NCBI GenBank assembly: GCA_963741505.1
Contig: CAVUIJ010000006.1
Span: 248,001-312,000, forward strand
DNA from: JAKFWF01 sp963741505
GTDB taxonomy: Bacteria > Pseudomonadota > Alphaproteobacteria > Rhizobiales > Hyphomicrobiaceae
Reading direction: 5' to 3'
DNA length: 64,000 nt
Shown: positions 27,960-36,995 of the stretch, one piece after another
Layout of the letters: each line of letters starts with the position of its first letter
Position numbering within the stretch: position 1 is the first letter of the stretch
Notes under the pieces: model-generated
What the model was told of the DNA's origin: nothing
Databases searched by the model: none
Seen by the model: the letters and a program-made list of their open reading frames with translations, nothing else
Position numbers and translations under genes: made by a program

Positions 27960-28952
27960 ATGGCCATCTACGAATTGAAACCCCTGACGGAAGAGCCGGC
28001 GCCGGCCCGCGGCGGCCTGCATTTCTCTCCCTATCGCGAGTTCAGCCGCGAGGAGTGGGCGCGGCTGCGCGCCGACACGCCGATGACGCTGGTCGAGCGC
28101 GATCTCGAACAATTGTCGGGCCTGATGGACGGGCTGTCACTCGGCGAGGTCGAACAGATCTATCTGCCGATGTCGCGGCTGCTCAGTCTTTATGTGATGG
28201 CGGCGCAGGAGCTGCACAGCGTGTCGTCGCGCTTTCTCAATCGCAAGGACCGCAAGGTACCGTTCATCATCGGCGTCGCGGGCTCGGTGGCTGTCGGCAA
28301 GAGCACGACCGCGCGCGCCTTGAAGGCATTGCTGGCGCGCTGGCCCGATCACCCCCGCGTCGATCTCGTCACCACGGATGGCTTTCTCTACCCCAACGCC
28401 GAGCTCGAGCGACGCGGACTCATGAACCGCAAGGGTTTTCCGGAAAGCTTTGACACGACCAAGCTATTGAATTTCCTCGGCGATGTGAAGTCTGGTCGGG
28501 ATGTGGCGGAGGCACCGGTCTATTCGCATTTCCAGTACGACATTCTGCCCAGTCAAAAGATCACGGTGGAGCGGCCCGACATCCTGATCGTCGAGGGCCT
28601 CAACGTGCTGCAGCCGGCGCGCCTGCCGAAGGGCGGCGATGCGGTGCCGTTCGTCTCCGATTTCTTCGACTTCTCGATCTACATCGATGCCGACGCCAAG
28701 ACGATCGAGCAGTGGTACGTGGCGCGGTTCCTCAAGCTTCGCGGCACCGCGTTCCGCGATCCCGGCGCATATTTCCATCGTTACGCCGCGCTGAGCAATG
28801 ACGAGGCGATCGCACGCGCGACCGAAATCTGGCGTACGATCAATCTGAAGAACCTCGAGGAGAATATTCTGCCGACAAGGCGGCGGGCGCGGCTCGTGCT
28901 GCGCAAGGGCAACGATCACCGGGTCGAATCGGTGGCGCTACGGAAATTGTGA
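27960..28952 (+). CDS. coaA: Pantothenate kinase, type I
   Basis: A 330-aa kinase catalysing the first and regulated step of coenzyme A synthesis. The P-loop GVAGSVAVGKSTTAR is near residue 104. Other landmarks are YREFSREEWARLR near 22, VTTDGFLYPNAELERRGLMNRKGFPESFD near 135 and the late helix WRTINLKNLEENILPTRRRARLVLRKG. ATG 27960 matches the family N-terminus (MAIYELKPLT); the open frame extends further upstream only as a shadow of hisE. Confidence 0.93.
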   Translation: MAIYELKPLTEEPAPARGGLHFSPYREFSREEWARLRADTPMTLVERDLEQLSGLMDGLSLGEVEQIYLPMSRLLSLYVMAAQELHSVSSRFLNRKDRKVPFIIGVAGSVAVGKSTTARALKALLARWPDHPRVDLVTTDGFLYPNAELERRGLMNRKGFPESFDTTKLLNFLGDVKSGRDVAEAPVYSHFQYDILPSQKITVERPDILIVEGLNVLQPARLPKGGDAVPFVSDFFDFSIYIDADAKTIEQWYVARFLKLRGTAFRDPGAYFHRYAALSNDEAIARATEIWRTINLKNLEENILPTRRRARLVLRKGNDHRVESVALRKL

Positions 28953-28964
28953 GCGATCGGCCAA

Positions 28965-28991
28965 GAAAATGGCCGCCCTGCCGAGGCGGCC
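28965..28991 (-). terminator. Intrinsic terminator for the gene at 29022
   Basis: A 7-bp stem, GGCCGCC (28971-28977) with GGCGGCC (28985-28991), lies between coaA and the convergent gene. On the minus strand it is followed by ATTTTCTTGG, so it works mainly for the leftward gene. Confidence 0.55.
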
Positions 28992-29021
28992 GTCGAGTTC
29001 ACTTGCTCTGGGCTGGCAAAT

Positions 29022-29594
29022 TCAGTGAGCGAGGCGAGGCCCTGGGGACGGGTTCGCGACACTCAGCATGAATTCGGTAAATGCGATCTGGTGCCGAACC
29101 AGATCGCGAACCTGCGGCAGTTTCATAACGCTCTGGGCGATCATCATCTGCTGCTCGAACAGGGCAGTGGCGGCGTTAAGGCCGAAACCAAACAGCAACG
29201 CTACGACAGGAACGGTCTCGGACCTCGCCGGCCGGGCAGGCGCTTGGCCGGTCAACCCGGGCACAGCACTGATCACTGGCGCAGGTCGCGGTTGCACGCG
29301 CTTGACCGGATCGACAATCTTGAGCGCCGCCCGTCGCGAACTCGCCTGCTGAGGCGCTGAGACGGCCGGCGCACTGCTGCCGGCGGTGCCGGATTTCAGT
29401 TCAGGCGCGCAGCTGTTGAACTTGTCGCGCAGGCGCCGGATGGTCGAGGGGTCGGTGATGCCGAGCGCCTTGATGGCGGTGGTCGGTTTCATGCGCGGGT
29501 CGGCACTGACGATGCGGGCGATCGCCACCAGCCGCTCCTGGTCGTTGATGCCCGAGCCCTTCGGCCGTCCGCGCTGCGCCTTGGCTGCGTTCAT
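29022..29594 (-). CDS. Unknown protein with N-terminal helix-turn-helix-like region
   Basis: A 190-aa protein not assigned to a named family. Residues 1-65 are basic and start GRPKGSGINDQERLVAIARIVSADPRMKPTTAIKALGITDPSTIRRLRDKF, with the spacing of a helix-turn-helix. A proline/alanine-rich linker follows at about 70-125. The C-terminal 60 residues are helical and hydrophobic (VVALLFGFGLNAATALFEQQMMIAQSVMKLPQVRDLVRHQIAFTEFMLSV), phasin-like in feel. It is a stand-alone gene converging on coaA, with an AT-rich upstream region. A regulator is possible but unproven. Confidence 0.6.
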   Translation of the reverse strand: MNAAKAQRGRPKGSGINDQERLVAIARIVSADPRMKPTTAIKALGITDPSTIRRLRDKFNSCAPELKSGTAGSSAPAVSAPQQASSRRAALKIVDPVKRVQPRPAPVISAVPGLTGQAPARPARSETVPVVALLFGFGLNAATALFEQQMMIAQSVMKLPQVRDLVRHQIAFTEFMLSVANPSPGPRLAH

Positions 29595-29806
29595 GATGGC
29601 TCTAATCCTGCGAAGCGATTCGTTGCATTCATTCTGCGCAGGAACTCTCTGTTATTCCAGGGAGTTTAAACGGATATTTGGGAGCAATATTGTGGTTGTA
29701 CAGGCGAGAGTGGCCGAAATACAGTAAGTGCGAATGCAATTGCTGCTTCAAGGCAACAAATTGCGCTACAACTTGAATTATCCGACAATTACAGCAAGTA
29801 CAACCA
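29595..29806. other. AT-rich gap with 9-bp inverted repeat
   Basis: This 212-bp gap is visibly poorer in GC than the flanks. TGGTTGTAC at 29693-29701 and GTACAACCA at 29798-29806 form an inverted pair about 96 bp apart. Near-repeats ACAGTAAGTGC and ACAGCAAGTAC lie between. No gene was seen. Confidence 0.35.
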
Positions 29807-30799
29807 TCAGATCAGGCCGCGTTCCTTGGCGAGCTTCGCCAAGTCGGTCTGCGGCCGGGCGCCGACGTGGCTGATGATCTCGGCGGCGGCGAGGGCGCCA
29901 AGGCGGCCGCAGGTGCGGGCATCGAGGCCATTGGCATGGCCGTAAAGGAAGCCGGCGGCATAGAGGTCGCCGGCGCCGGTGGTGTCGACGACGCGGTCGA
30001 CCTTGTCGGCGGGAACCGCGACTGCTTCGCCACCGCTGTGGATCACCGCGCCCTTGGCGCTGCGGGTGAGCACCGCGAGTTTCGCGTCGATCGCAGCATG
30101 GCGCGAGGCATCTTCGAACGACTTGGTCTGGTAAAGCGAGGTCACCTCCGACTCGTTGGCGAACAGAATGTCGACGTGGTCGCGGATGAAGGCCAGGAAC
30201 TCGCCGCGGTGGCGGTCGACGCAGAAGGCGTCGGAGAGTGTGAGCGCGACCTTGCGGCCGGCCTTCTGGGCATGCGCGGCGGCGGCGCGGAAGGCGGCCT
30301 TGGCCTCGTCGCGGTCGAACAGATAGCCCTCGAGGTAGACGATCCTGGCGGCGGCGATCTGGTCACCGTCGACTTCTGCAATGGCCAACTCGGGGCTGAC
30401 GCCGAGGAACGTGTTCATGGTGCGCTCGCCATCGGGCGTGACCAGGATCAGCGATCGCGCGGTTGGTGCGCCGCCCTTGGAGGCCGGGGTTGTATAGGCG
30501 ACGCCCGATGCCTTGATGTCGTGTGCAAAAATGCGGCCGAACTCGTCGTCTGCGACCTTGCCGATGAACGCCGACTTGGCCCCGAGCGAGGCGATGCCGA
30601 CCACGGTATTGGCCGCCGACCCGCCGGAGATCTCGATCGCCGGTCCGCAGTCCTTATAGAGTGCAACGATCTTGTCGGCATCGACCAATTGCATGCTGCC
30701 CTTGGCAGCCCCGTGGCGAGCGAGGAATGCGTCGTCGCAGCGGCCGATGATGTCGACGATGGCGTTGCCGATGGCGATCACGTCGGTGGCGGCGGTCAT
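29807..30799 (-). CDS. PfkB-family carbohydrate/adenosine kinase
   Basis: A 330-aa sugar or nucleoside kinase of the ribokinase fold. PfkB signature 1 is GGSAANTVVGIASLGAKSAFIGKVADDEFG near residue 59 and signature 2 is DTTGAGDLYAAGFLYG near 270, with the catalytic Asp in GAGD. GNAIVDIIGRCDDAFLARHGAAKGSMQLVD at the N-terminus resembles the adenosine-kinase-like proteins common in alphaproteobacteria. Start ATG has AGGAA upstream. Substrate specificity is uncertain. Confidence 0.85.
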   Translation of the reverse strand: MTAATDVIAIGNAIVDIIGRCDDAFLARHGAAKGSMQLVDADKIVALYKDCGPAIEISGGSAANTVVGIASLGAKSAFIGKVADDEFGRIFAHDIKASGVAYTTPASKGGAPTARSLILVTPDGERTMNTFLGVSPELAIAEVDGDQIAAARIVYLEGYLFDRDEAKAAFRAAAAHAQKAGRKVALTLSDAFCVDRHRGEFLAFIRDHVDILFANESEVTSLYQTKSFEDASRHAAIDAKLAVLTRSAKGAVIHSGGEAVAVPADKVDRVVDTTGAGDLYAAGFLYGHANGLDARTCGRLGALAAAEIISHVGARPQTDLAKLAKERGLI

Positions 30800-30941
30800 G
30801 GCAGGTTCCTATGGCGTCGGGGTGTAGGATTGGCCGGCACTATAGGGATGAAAGGGTGCGGAGCAAGTGGGCAGCCGGTGCGGGCTGCCGCGGTTCGATC
30901 TCACCGGCCGCTGCCGGACGAATGGCCGTCAAATGTGGTGA

Positions 30942-32102
30942 TCAAAACTTTGCGGCCGGTGACCAAACCCTCCCGATCTGATTGAAGGCATTCCGCCCAA
31001 TCGATGCGGCGAAGCGGGCCCAACGATTGGCCGCCCCAACCGGACCCGACTCAAGTGTGAGGCGCTTGGCAAAGAGCGAACGCTGGAGTGAATCCGCGTC
31101 GGAGCGGAGTTTGACGGGATCCGCATAGAACTGTCGGATCTTGTCGGTCCCCATGCCGGCCGAAGCCATCCAGGCCGGCACGTGGACATTGCACAGGCGC
31201 TCGACGTCGACGAGGGCCTTGCTCGCTCCGGTCCCGCTGACCGGACAGGCGGTCGCATAGGCGTCGCCGACTAGGATGATCCCCGGTTGCAGCGTGTTCT
31301 CCGTCGCATAGAGATCTACGGGTCGAATCTTGAGGGGGCCATCAACGCGAAAATCGCCAATCATCGCATTCAGCCGCGGCATGCACTGCGACATCGCCGC
31401 TGCGGGGTCGTCACGCAAGCGTTTCAACCAAGGGTTCCCTAACCCACGATAGACGAACAGGTTTCCGCGAATGTGGGAGGCGAGCGGAAATAGCGTGAGG
31501 TAGGCGACGCAACTGGCCGGGTGCTCGCCAAAATATGTCAGTGCATCGAACGGGAAGCCCGACGATGCGAGGGGGGCGATGTCAAAACCGATCGAGATGG
31601 AGTGGCAACGACTGATCTCTCTGCGCCGCATGCCGAGTGCATCGAGCAAGCTGGCATTCAGCCCGTTGGCGGCGATCACCAAACGCGCAGAGAATTGTGA
31701 GCCACCGGACAATGTCACGATTTGGCGATCGGGCGTAAGCTCGATCCCGGTGACCTTGTCGTGAAGGAACGCCACGTTGCCTGGCAGAAGCCCGCGCACG
31801 GTATTTACCAGCGCGGCATAATCGATGCCATATTCCGTGATGGCCCGCTTCTCGACCAACATCCCATTGCGACCGATCCAAATCCCGCCGTAACGGCGCG
31901 CGGCGGCTAGGACCTGATCGGCAATGCCGGTTTTCTCCATCGCCTCGACGTGAGCCGGCTCGAGCTTCTCACAGCGGAAATCAGGCCGAAACGGATGAAA
32001 TGGATCGATGAGCACCGTCGAGAAGCCAGCATTCGCAATCATGTTGGCGGCAAGCGAGCCCGCGAGCCCGGCACCAACGATGGCGACGTCGACGTGATCC
32101 AT
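30942..32102 (-). CDS. FAD-dependent monooxygenase/oxidoreductase
   Basis: A 386-aa flavoprotein of the PHBH-type fold. The FAD dinucleotide motif DVAIVGAGLAGSLAANMIANAG is at residues 4-25. The second FAD site GIILVGDAYATACPVSGTGASKALVDVERL lies near 270. The substrate domain shows no family-specific motif I recognise. I start it at MDHVDVAIVG (32102) because the Rossmann strand begins there; the open frame upstream is not conserved in style. It converges with nothing and is followed by a 142-bp gap before the kinase gene. Substrate unknown. Confidence 0.75.
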   Translation of the reverse strand: MDHVDVAIVGAGLAGSLAANMIANAGFSTVLIDPFHPFRPDFRCEKLEPAHVEAMEKTGIADQVLAAARRYGGIWIGRNGMLVEKRAITEYGIDYAALVNTVRGLLPGNVAFLHDKVTGIELTPDRQIVTLSGGSQFSARLVIAANGLNASLLDALGMRRREISRCHSISIGFDIAPLASSGFPFDALTYFGEHPASCVAYLTLFPLASHIRGNLFVYRGLGNPWLKRLRDDPAAAMSQCMPRLNAMIGDFRVDGPLKIRPVDLYATENTLQPGIILVGDAYATACPVSGTGASKALVDVERLCNVHVPAWMASAGMGTDKIRQFYADPVKLRSDADSLQRSLFAKRLTLESGPVGAANRWARFAASIGRNAFNQIGRVWSPAAKF

Positions 32103-32297
32103 TGCAAGTGCCCATGTCGATCGCGACTCCCCGATACAGGATCGCCTCAGCTGGCTGGATCTCAGCATACGCTGATTAATAGCCGCTTGCGATGAACGGC
32201 GATGCATTCATTGGGTCAATGGACTGTTAAGATGGCGGCGCCGGTCTTGTTCGCTCCGAGTTTAGTTGGTGAGCCGGCGTGTGGCGGGTGCAGGCGT

Positions 32298-33329
32298 CTA
32301 CCCCCTTCTACCCGCCCCCGCCAATGCACCGAGCTCGATCAGCAGTCGCTCGGCGATGATCTCTTCGAGGTCGCCGCCGCGGCGGGCGGCGAGCGCGGCG
32401 CGGGCAATGCGGCGACGGGCGTCGCCGAGGCGGTCGCCGGTCCAGGCCGTGACCTGCGCCTGGAAGATACCCTTCTGCTTGAAGAACAGCGGTGGCCTGA
32501 GCGTGCGGGTGGCGTCGTCGAACGAGCGGCCGGCGTCGATGGCCGCCCGCACCCGGTGCAGGCGGTGGAAATGACGCTGAATGGCGCCGATGATCGCTTG
32601 CGCGCTCTCGCCGGCAGCTATGGCCCGATCGAATTCGGTGACGGCGGCGCCCGCCCGCCCTGCTGCCGCGTATTCGAGAATGCGATCGGTGGTCTGCTCC
32701 GAGGCGTCGCCGACGATCGCTTCGACGTCCTCCACGTCGATGCTGCCGCGGCCGCTGGCATAGAGCGAGAGCTTCTCGACCTCGGCCCGCGACAGCGCGC
32801 GGTCGGCGCCGAGCCGCGTCAACAGGAGCTGGCGAGCGTCGGCGGTGATGGTCTGCTTGGCCTCTGCAAGCACGTCGCGCACGAGACGTTCGAGGTCGGC
32901 GGTGCTGTCGGCGTAGCAGGCGATAGCCGCAGCAGTGGCGCTTTTTTCAAATAGCGCGCGCAGTGCGTCGTCGGCCTTGAGATTGCCGGCCTCGACCACG
33001 AGGCGGCCGGTCAGGCCACCGGCGATCAAGGGGCCAAGATTTTGGGCGTTGACGCGGCGACTCGCCGTGGTGCGCACGATCTTCGGGCCGCCAAACATCT
33101 GGACGGTCTTGAGCTCGACGGCCAGCCGGTCGGGGTCGGAATCGAGGTCGATATCCTCGATGCGGAGGATTTCGCCGGGCGGGGCTTCGGCTGCGGCGAG
33201 GCGGGTGGCAACGAGGCGTGCGGTCTCGGCCACCTGGCCAGGATCGGTGCCGAATACGAGGATGCTCTCGATGCGCTTGTCGAGCGACTTCAGGAACGCC
33301 GGCACATCGGAGGACTTGAGCGCGACCAT
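32298..33329 (-). CDS. holA: DNA polymerase III delta subunit
   Basis: A 343-aa clamp-loader subunit that opens the beta clamp. Seen: an N-terminal VFGTDPGQVAETARLVATRLAA region, the GPKIVRTTASRRVNAQNLGPLI segment, and the domain II-III helices RLGADRALSRAEVEKLSLYASGRGSIDVEDVEAIVGDASEQTTDRI. The family lacks a P-loop in this subunit and none is present. It lies upstream of a palindromic repeat and the lptE-leuS genes on the same strand (leuS-lptE-holA order), which is conserved in alphaproteobacteria. Confidence 0.9.
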   Translation of the reverse strand: MVALKSSDVPAFLKSLDKRIESILVFGTDPGQVAETARLVATRLAAAEAPPGEILRIEDIDLDSDPDRLAVELKTVQMFGGPKIVRTTASRRVNAQNLGPLIAGGLTGRLVVEAGNLKADDALRALFEKSATAAAIACYADSTADLERLVRDVLAEAKQTITADARQLLLTRLGADRALSRAEVEKLSLYASGRGSIDVEDVEAIVGDASEQTTDRILEYAAAGRAGAAVTEFDRAIAAGESAQAIIGAIQRHFHRLHRVRAAIDAGRSFDDATRTLRPPLFFKQKGIFQAQVTAWTGDRLGDARRRIARAALAARRGGDLEEIIAERLLIELGALAGAGRRG

Positions 33330-33353
33330 GGCGCCTCGATATTTCTGGGACTC

Positions 33354-33451
33354 GTAGGTTGGGTTAGCGCCCTTTGCGCGTAACCCAACAGCCCACGGGT
33401 GCTCTGAGTTGTTGGGTTACGAACGCAAGGTGGCGTTCTAACCCAACCTAC
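33354..33451. repeat. GTAGGTTGGGTTA-type palindromic repeat
   Basis: A near-perfect 98-bp element between lptE and holA. Hairpin 1 runs GTAGGTTGGGTTAGCGCC to GCGCGTAACCCAACA. Hairpin 2 runs TGTTGGGTTACGAACGC to GCGTTCTAACCCAACCTAC. The outer arms GTAGGTTGGGTTA and TAACCCAACCTAC are exact inverted copies. Confidence 0.85.
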
Positions 33452-33459
33452 GCTGTGTA

Positions 33460-34002
33460 TCAGGTCGGCGTGGCGAGGAACGCCGCCAGCCGGCTGCGCA
33501 GATCGCTCGCAATGGTGCGGGCGGCGCGGTTCTCCGCATCCTCGCGGGCACGGACGTTGGAATAGATGTTGGTGAAACGCTCGAAGCCGGCGCGGCCATA
33601 ACTGATGCCTTCGAGCATGACCTTCTTGTCGGCGAGCCGGATCAGCTTGAACTTGGCGTCGAGGTTATAGATCTGGCTCGCGGCCTCGCCATCGGTGCGC
33701 ACCAGCGTCGAGGCCAGCGATTCGCGGATCGCGATGTCGAGCCGGTAGAGCGGCGCCGATGGCAGTGCGCCACCATTGTTTTCGAAGATCAGCTCGTTGC
33801 GCACGCGCTGGCCGACCCGGCTCGGAATGGTCGGGATGTCGATCTGGTTGAGGCGGGTGTTGACGCTGTCACCACCGGGGCCGGTCGCATAGAGCGGTCG
33901 GAAGCCGCTTTCGCAGGCGGCCAGCAGCGGCGCGGCCAGCACCGCACCAACAAGCGCGCCGAGCACTGCTCGTCGCCCTGGCCGGTTAGATGCTGAACTC
34001 AT
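33460..34002 (-). CDS. lptE: LPS-assembly lipoprotein LptE
   Basis: An outer-membrane lipoprotein that plugs LptD and helps place LPS on the cell surface. The 180-aa product has a basic, arginine-rich start (NRPGRRAVLGALVG) and a lipobox ending LLAAC, with the lipidated Cys near residue 30. The mature start ESGFRPLYATG is the alphaproteobacterial LptE hallmark. ATG 34002 lies one base after the leuS stop; a second ATG at 34017 within leuS is possible. Confidence 0.88.
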   Translation of the reverse strand: MSSASNRPGRRAVLGALVGAVLAAPLLAACESGFRPLYATGPGGDSVNTRLNQIDIPTIPSRVGQRVRNELIFENNGGALPSAPLYRLDIAIRESLASTLVRTDGEAASQIYNLDAKFKLIRLADKKVMLEGISYGRAGFERFTNIYSNVRAREDAENRAARTIASDLRSRLAAFLATPT

Positions 34003-34003
34003 G

Positions 34004-36638
34004 TCAGACGACGACATTCACAATCCTCTGCGGCACCACGATCACCTTGCGGGCCGGTTTGCCTTCCATGGCGCGGACAACCGCCTCGAGCTTGAGGGCG
34101 GCAGCCTCCACTTCGTCATTGGCGGCGGTTCGCGCAATCTTCAGTTCGTCCCGTCGCTTACCGTTTACCTGTACGGCAATGGTGATCGTATCGTCAACGA
34201 GAAGGGCCGCCTCGACCGCCGGCCAAGGTTGATCGGCGAGCAAGGTGTTGTATCCGAGCCGCGCCCAGCAGTCCTCGGCCAGATGCGGCATCATCGGTCC
34301 GATCATATGGACGAGAAACTCGGCGGCCTCGCGCAGCACCCAGGCGTGGTCGGTGCCCTGGCGGGGGAGGGCTGCCTGGATCGCAGGCATCAACTCGTAG
34401 ATCTGGGCGACGGCCACATTGAAGCGCAGTCCCTCGATATTCTGCGCCACTCGATGCAGGGCCTTGTGCGCCGCCCGGCGCAGGTCCTGTGCCTCGGGGC
34501 TCAGGTGCGCCGGCATCGGTGATTGCAGCGGTGCGACTTTGTCGGCCGCCTCGTCTATCACGCGCCAGATGCGCTGCACGAACCGGCTGGCACCGGCGAT
34601 GCCGCCTTCGGTCCAGATGCGATCGAGCTCGGGCGGGCTGTCCGACAGCACGAACCAGCGCGCGCAATCGGCGCCGTAGCCGGCAATGATGTCGTCCGGG
34701 TCGACCAGGTTCTTCTTCGACTTCGACATTTTGACGATGTCGCCGATCTCGACCGGCGCGCCGGTTGCGATTTCCGTTGCCCAGCGGCCGTTGTCGTTTT
34801 CCTCTATTCTGACTTCGCCGGGCAATAGCCAGTTGCCATTGCGGCTCTTATAGGTTTCGTGCGTTACCATTCCCTGCGTGAACAGTCCGTCGAACGGCTC
34901 TTTCACATTCGATGGCAGATGTTTCGTCGCAACCATTGCGCGGGCAAAGAAACGTGAATAGAGAAGATGCAGAATGGCGTGCTCGATGCCGCCGATATAC
35001 TGATCCACGGGCAGCCAATACTTGGCGGCCTTGAGATTGGTTGGCGTAGCCGCGTTCGGATCGGTAAAGCGCGCGAAGTACCAGGAGCTGTCGACGAAGG
35101 TGTCCATGGTATCGGTTTCGCGCGTCGCCGGCTTGCCGCAAGCCGGGCAGCTGCAGTGCTTCCATCTCGGATGCCGCACCAGCGGATTGCCGGGTACGTC
35201 GAAAGTGACGTCATCGGGCAACTTCACCGGCAGCTGGTCGTCGGGCACCGCTTGGGCGCCGCAGTCGTCGCAATGGATGATCGGGATCGGACAGCCCCAG
35301 TAGCGCTGCCGCGACAGCCCCCAATCGCGCAGGCGATACATCGTCCGGCGCTTGCCTTTCTTGAGCGCTTCCAGGCGCGAAGCGACCTCCGACTTGGCGG
35401 CGTCAATCGTCATTCCGTCGAGGAAGCCGGAATTGGCGATCCGGCCCGGCCCGTCGTAGGCCTTGCCGGGCAGGTGGTAGGTCGCGGGATTCGCGTCCTC
35501 GGGCACCACGACGGGGACGATGCGTAGCTTGTATTTCGATGCGAAATCATAGTCGCGCTGGTCGTGGCCGGGACAGCCGAAGATGGCGCCGGTGCCATAA
35601 CCCATCAGCACGAAGTTGGCGACATAGACCGGGATTGGCCGGTCGGGGATCAGCGGGTGCACGGCGGCCAGGCCGGTGTCAAAGCCCAGCTTCTCCGCTT
35701 TGGCCATATCCTCGGCAGAAGTGCCGGTCCTGGCGCACTCCTCGATGAAGGCCTGCAAGTTTCTTGTTCTTCTTCGCCAATTCCAAAGTCAGCGGGTGGC
35801 CAGGCGACAACGCGCAGAAGGAGCCGCCGAAGATGGTGTCGTGGCGCGTCGTGAAGACCTCGAGCTCGGCCCATTTCTTCGCCTTCGGCAGCGCTGGGCC
35901 CGCCAGTTGATAGCGCATCAACAGGCCCTCCGACCGGCCAATCCAGTTGGCCTGCATCAGGCGCACCTTCTCCGGCCAGCGCTCGAGCGTCGAGAGCGCA
36001 TCGAGGAGCTCGTCGCTGTACCTGGTGATCTTGAAGTACCAGGACGGCATCTCGCGTTGCTCGACGAGCGCGTGCGAGCGCCAGCCACGGCCGTCGATCA
36101 CCTGCTCGTTGGCGAGTACGGTCTGGTCGACCGGATCCCAGTTGACTCGGCCGACGCCGCGATAGGCGAGGCCCTTCTTGAACATATCCAGGAACAGCTT
36201 CTGCTGATGGCTGTAGTAGGCCACGTCGCAGGTCGCGAACTCGCGCGACCAATCGAGGGAAAGCCCCATGGATTTCAATTGCTTCTTCATCGCCGCGATG
36301 TTTTCGTAGGTCCACTTCGCGGGATGGGTTTTTTGCTCCATGGCGGCGTTCTCGGCCGGCATGCCGAAAGCGTCCCAGCCCATCGGATGCAGGACGTTGA
36401 AGCCGCGGGCGCGCTTGTAACGGGCGAACACGTCGCCCATGGCGTAGTTGCGCACGTGGCCCATGTGGATGCGCCCGGAGGGGTAGGGGAACATCTCGAG
36501 CACGTAGCACTTCTTCCTGCGGTCGGTGTTCGACGCCTTGAAGGTCTGCCGCTCTTCCCACACGCTCTGCCAGTGCTTCTCGCGGGCGGCGGCGTTGTAG
36601 CGCTCGCGGGCGGCTTCGGGCGTTTGGTCGGATGCCAT
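34004..36638 (-). CDS. leuS: Leucyl-tRNA synthetase, frameshifted
   Basis: Charges tRNA-Leu. The catalytic N-terminus (CYVLEMFPYPSGRIHMGHVRNYAMGD with the HIGH-type motif HMGH; PMGWDAFGMPAENAA) is in one frame. The CP1 editing domain, catalytic KMSKS (IVKMSKSKKNLVDPDDII) and the anticodon-binding C-terminus are in the next. An extra base at about 35757-35758, between the codons for KKNKKL and QAFIEECA, causes the break. Correcting it gives 877 aa, the normal length. An essential single-copy gene is unlikely to be truly broken, so a sequence error is probable. The start is MASDQTPEAARERYN at 36638. Confidence 0.93.
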
Positions 36639-36740
36639 GACGGACGGCTCTCTCGGGCGGAGGTGTGAGGTTTGGCCGGTATCAGCCATCAAGCAGGTTG
36701 GTCGGTCAAGGGCGGGGATGGGATAGGAGAATATCGAATG

Positions 36741-36990
36741 TGTCGATGAAACACGAAAACGTCGACATATGAGGCTGAACATGTCGATGCCATCGACACA
36801 TCGGAGATGATGTGTCGATGAAACACGAAAACGTCGACATATGAGATTGAACATGTCGATGGCGTCGACACATCGGAGATGATATGTCGATGAAACACGA
36901 AAACGTCGACATATGAGGTTAAACATGTCGATGGCATCGACACATCGGTGGTGATATGTCGATGAAATACAAAAACGTCGACATATGAGC
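36741..36990. repeat. 72-bp tandem repeat array with palindromic arms, upstream of fic
   Basis: Copies start at 36741, 36813, 36885 and 36957 with an exact 72-bp period; the fourth is cut short at the fic start. Each unit holds one inverted pair ATATGTCGA...TCGACATAT with about 15 bases between, and a second pair TGTCGATG-x-CATCGACA. Units differ by only a few bases. Both pairs share a TGTCGA core, so every unit offers several potential operator half-sites. The rest of the 36639-36995 gap shows nothing else. Confidence 0.9.
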
Positions 36991-36995
36991 GACCC

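Noticed and set aside
29867..30985. A 372-codon plus-strand frame over the PfkB kinase
   Set aside because: Antisense to a gene with both PfkB signatures; no domain of its own.
36689..36943. Repeat protein with 24-residue periods (SYVDVFVFHRHIISDVS)
   Set aside because: The period is 72 bp, so any open frame through the array repeats every 24 codons; there is no ribosome site and the DNA palindromes explain the pattern better.
36741..36990. CRISPR array
   Set aside because: Units are contiguous with no variable spacers of regular length and no cas genes are nearby.
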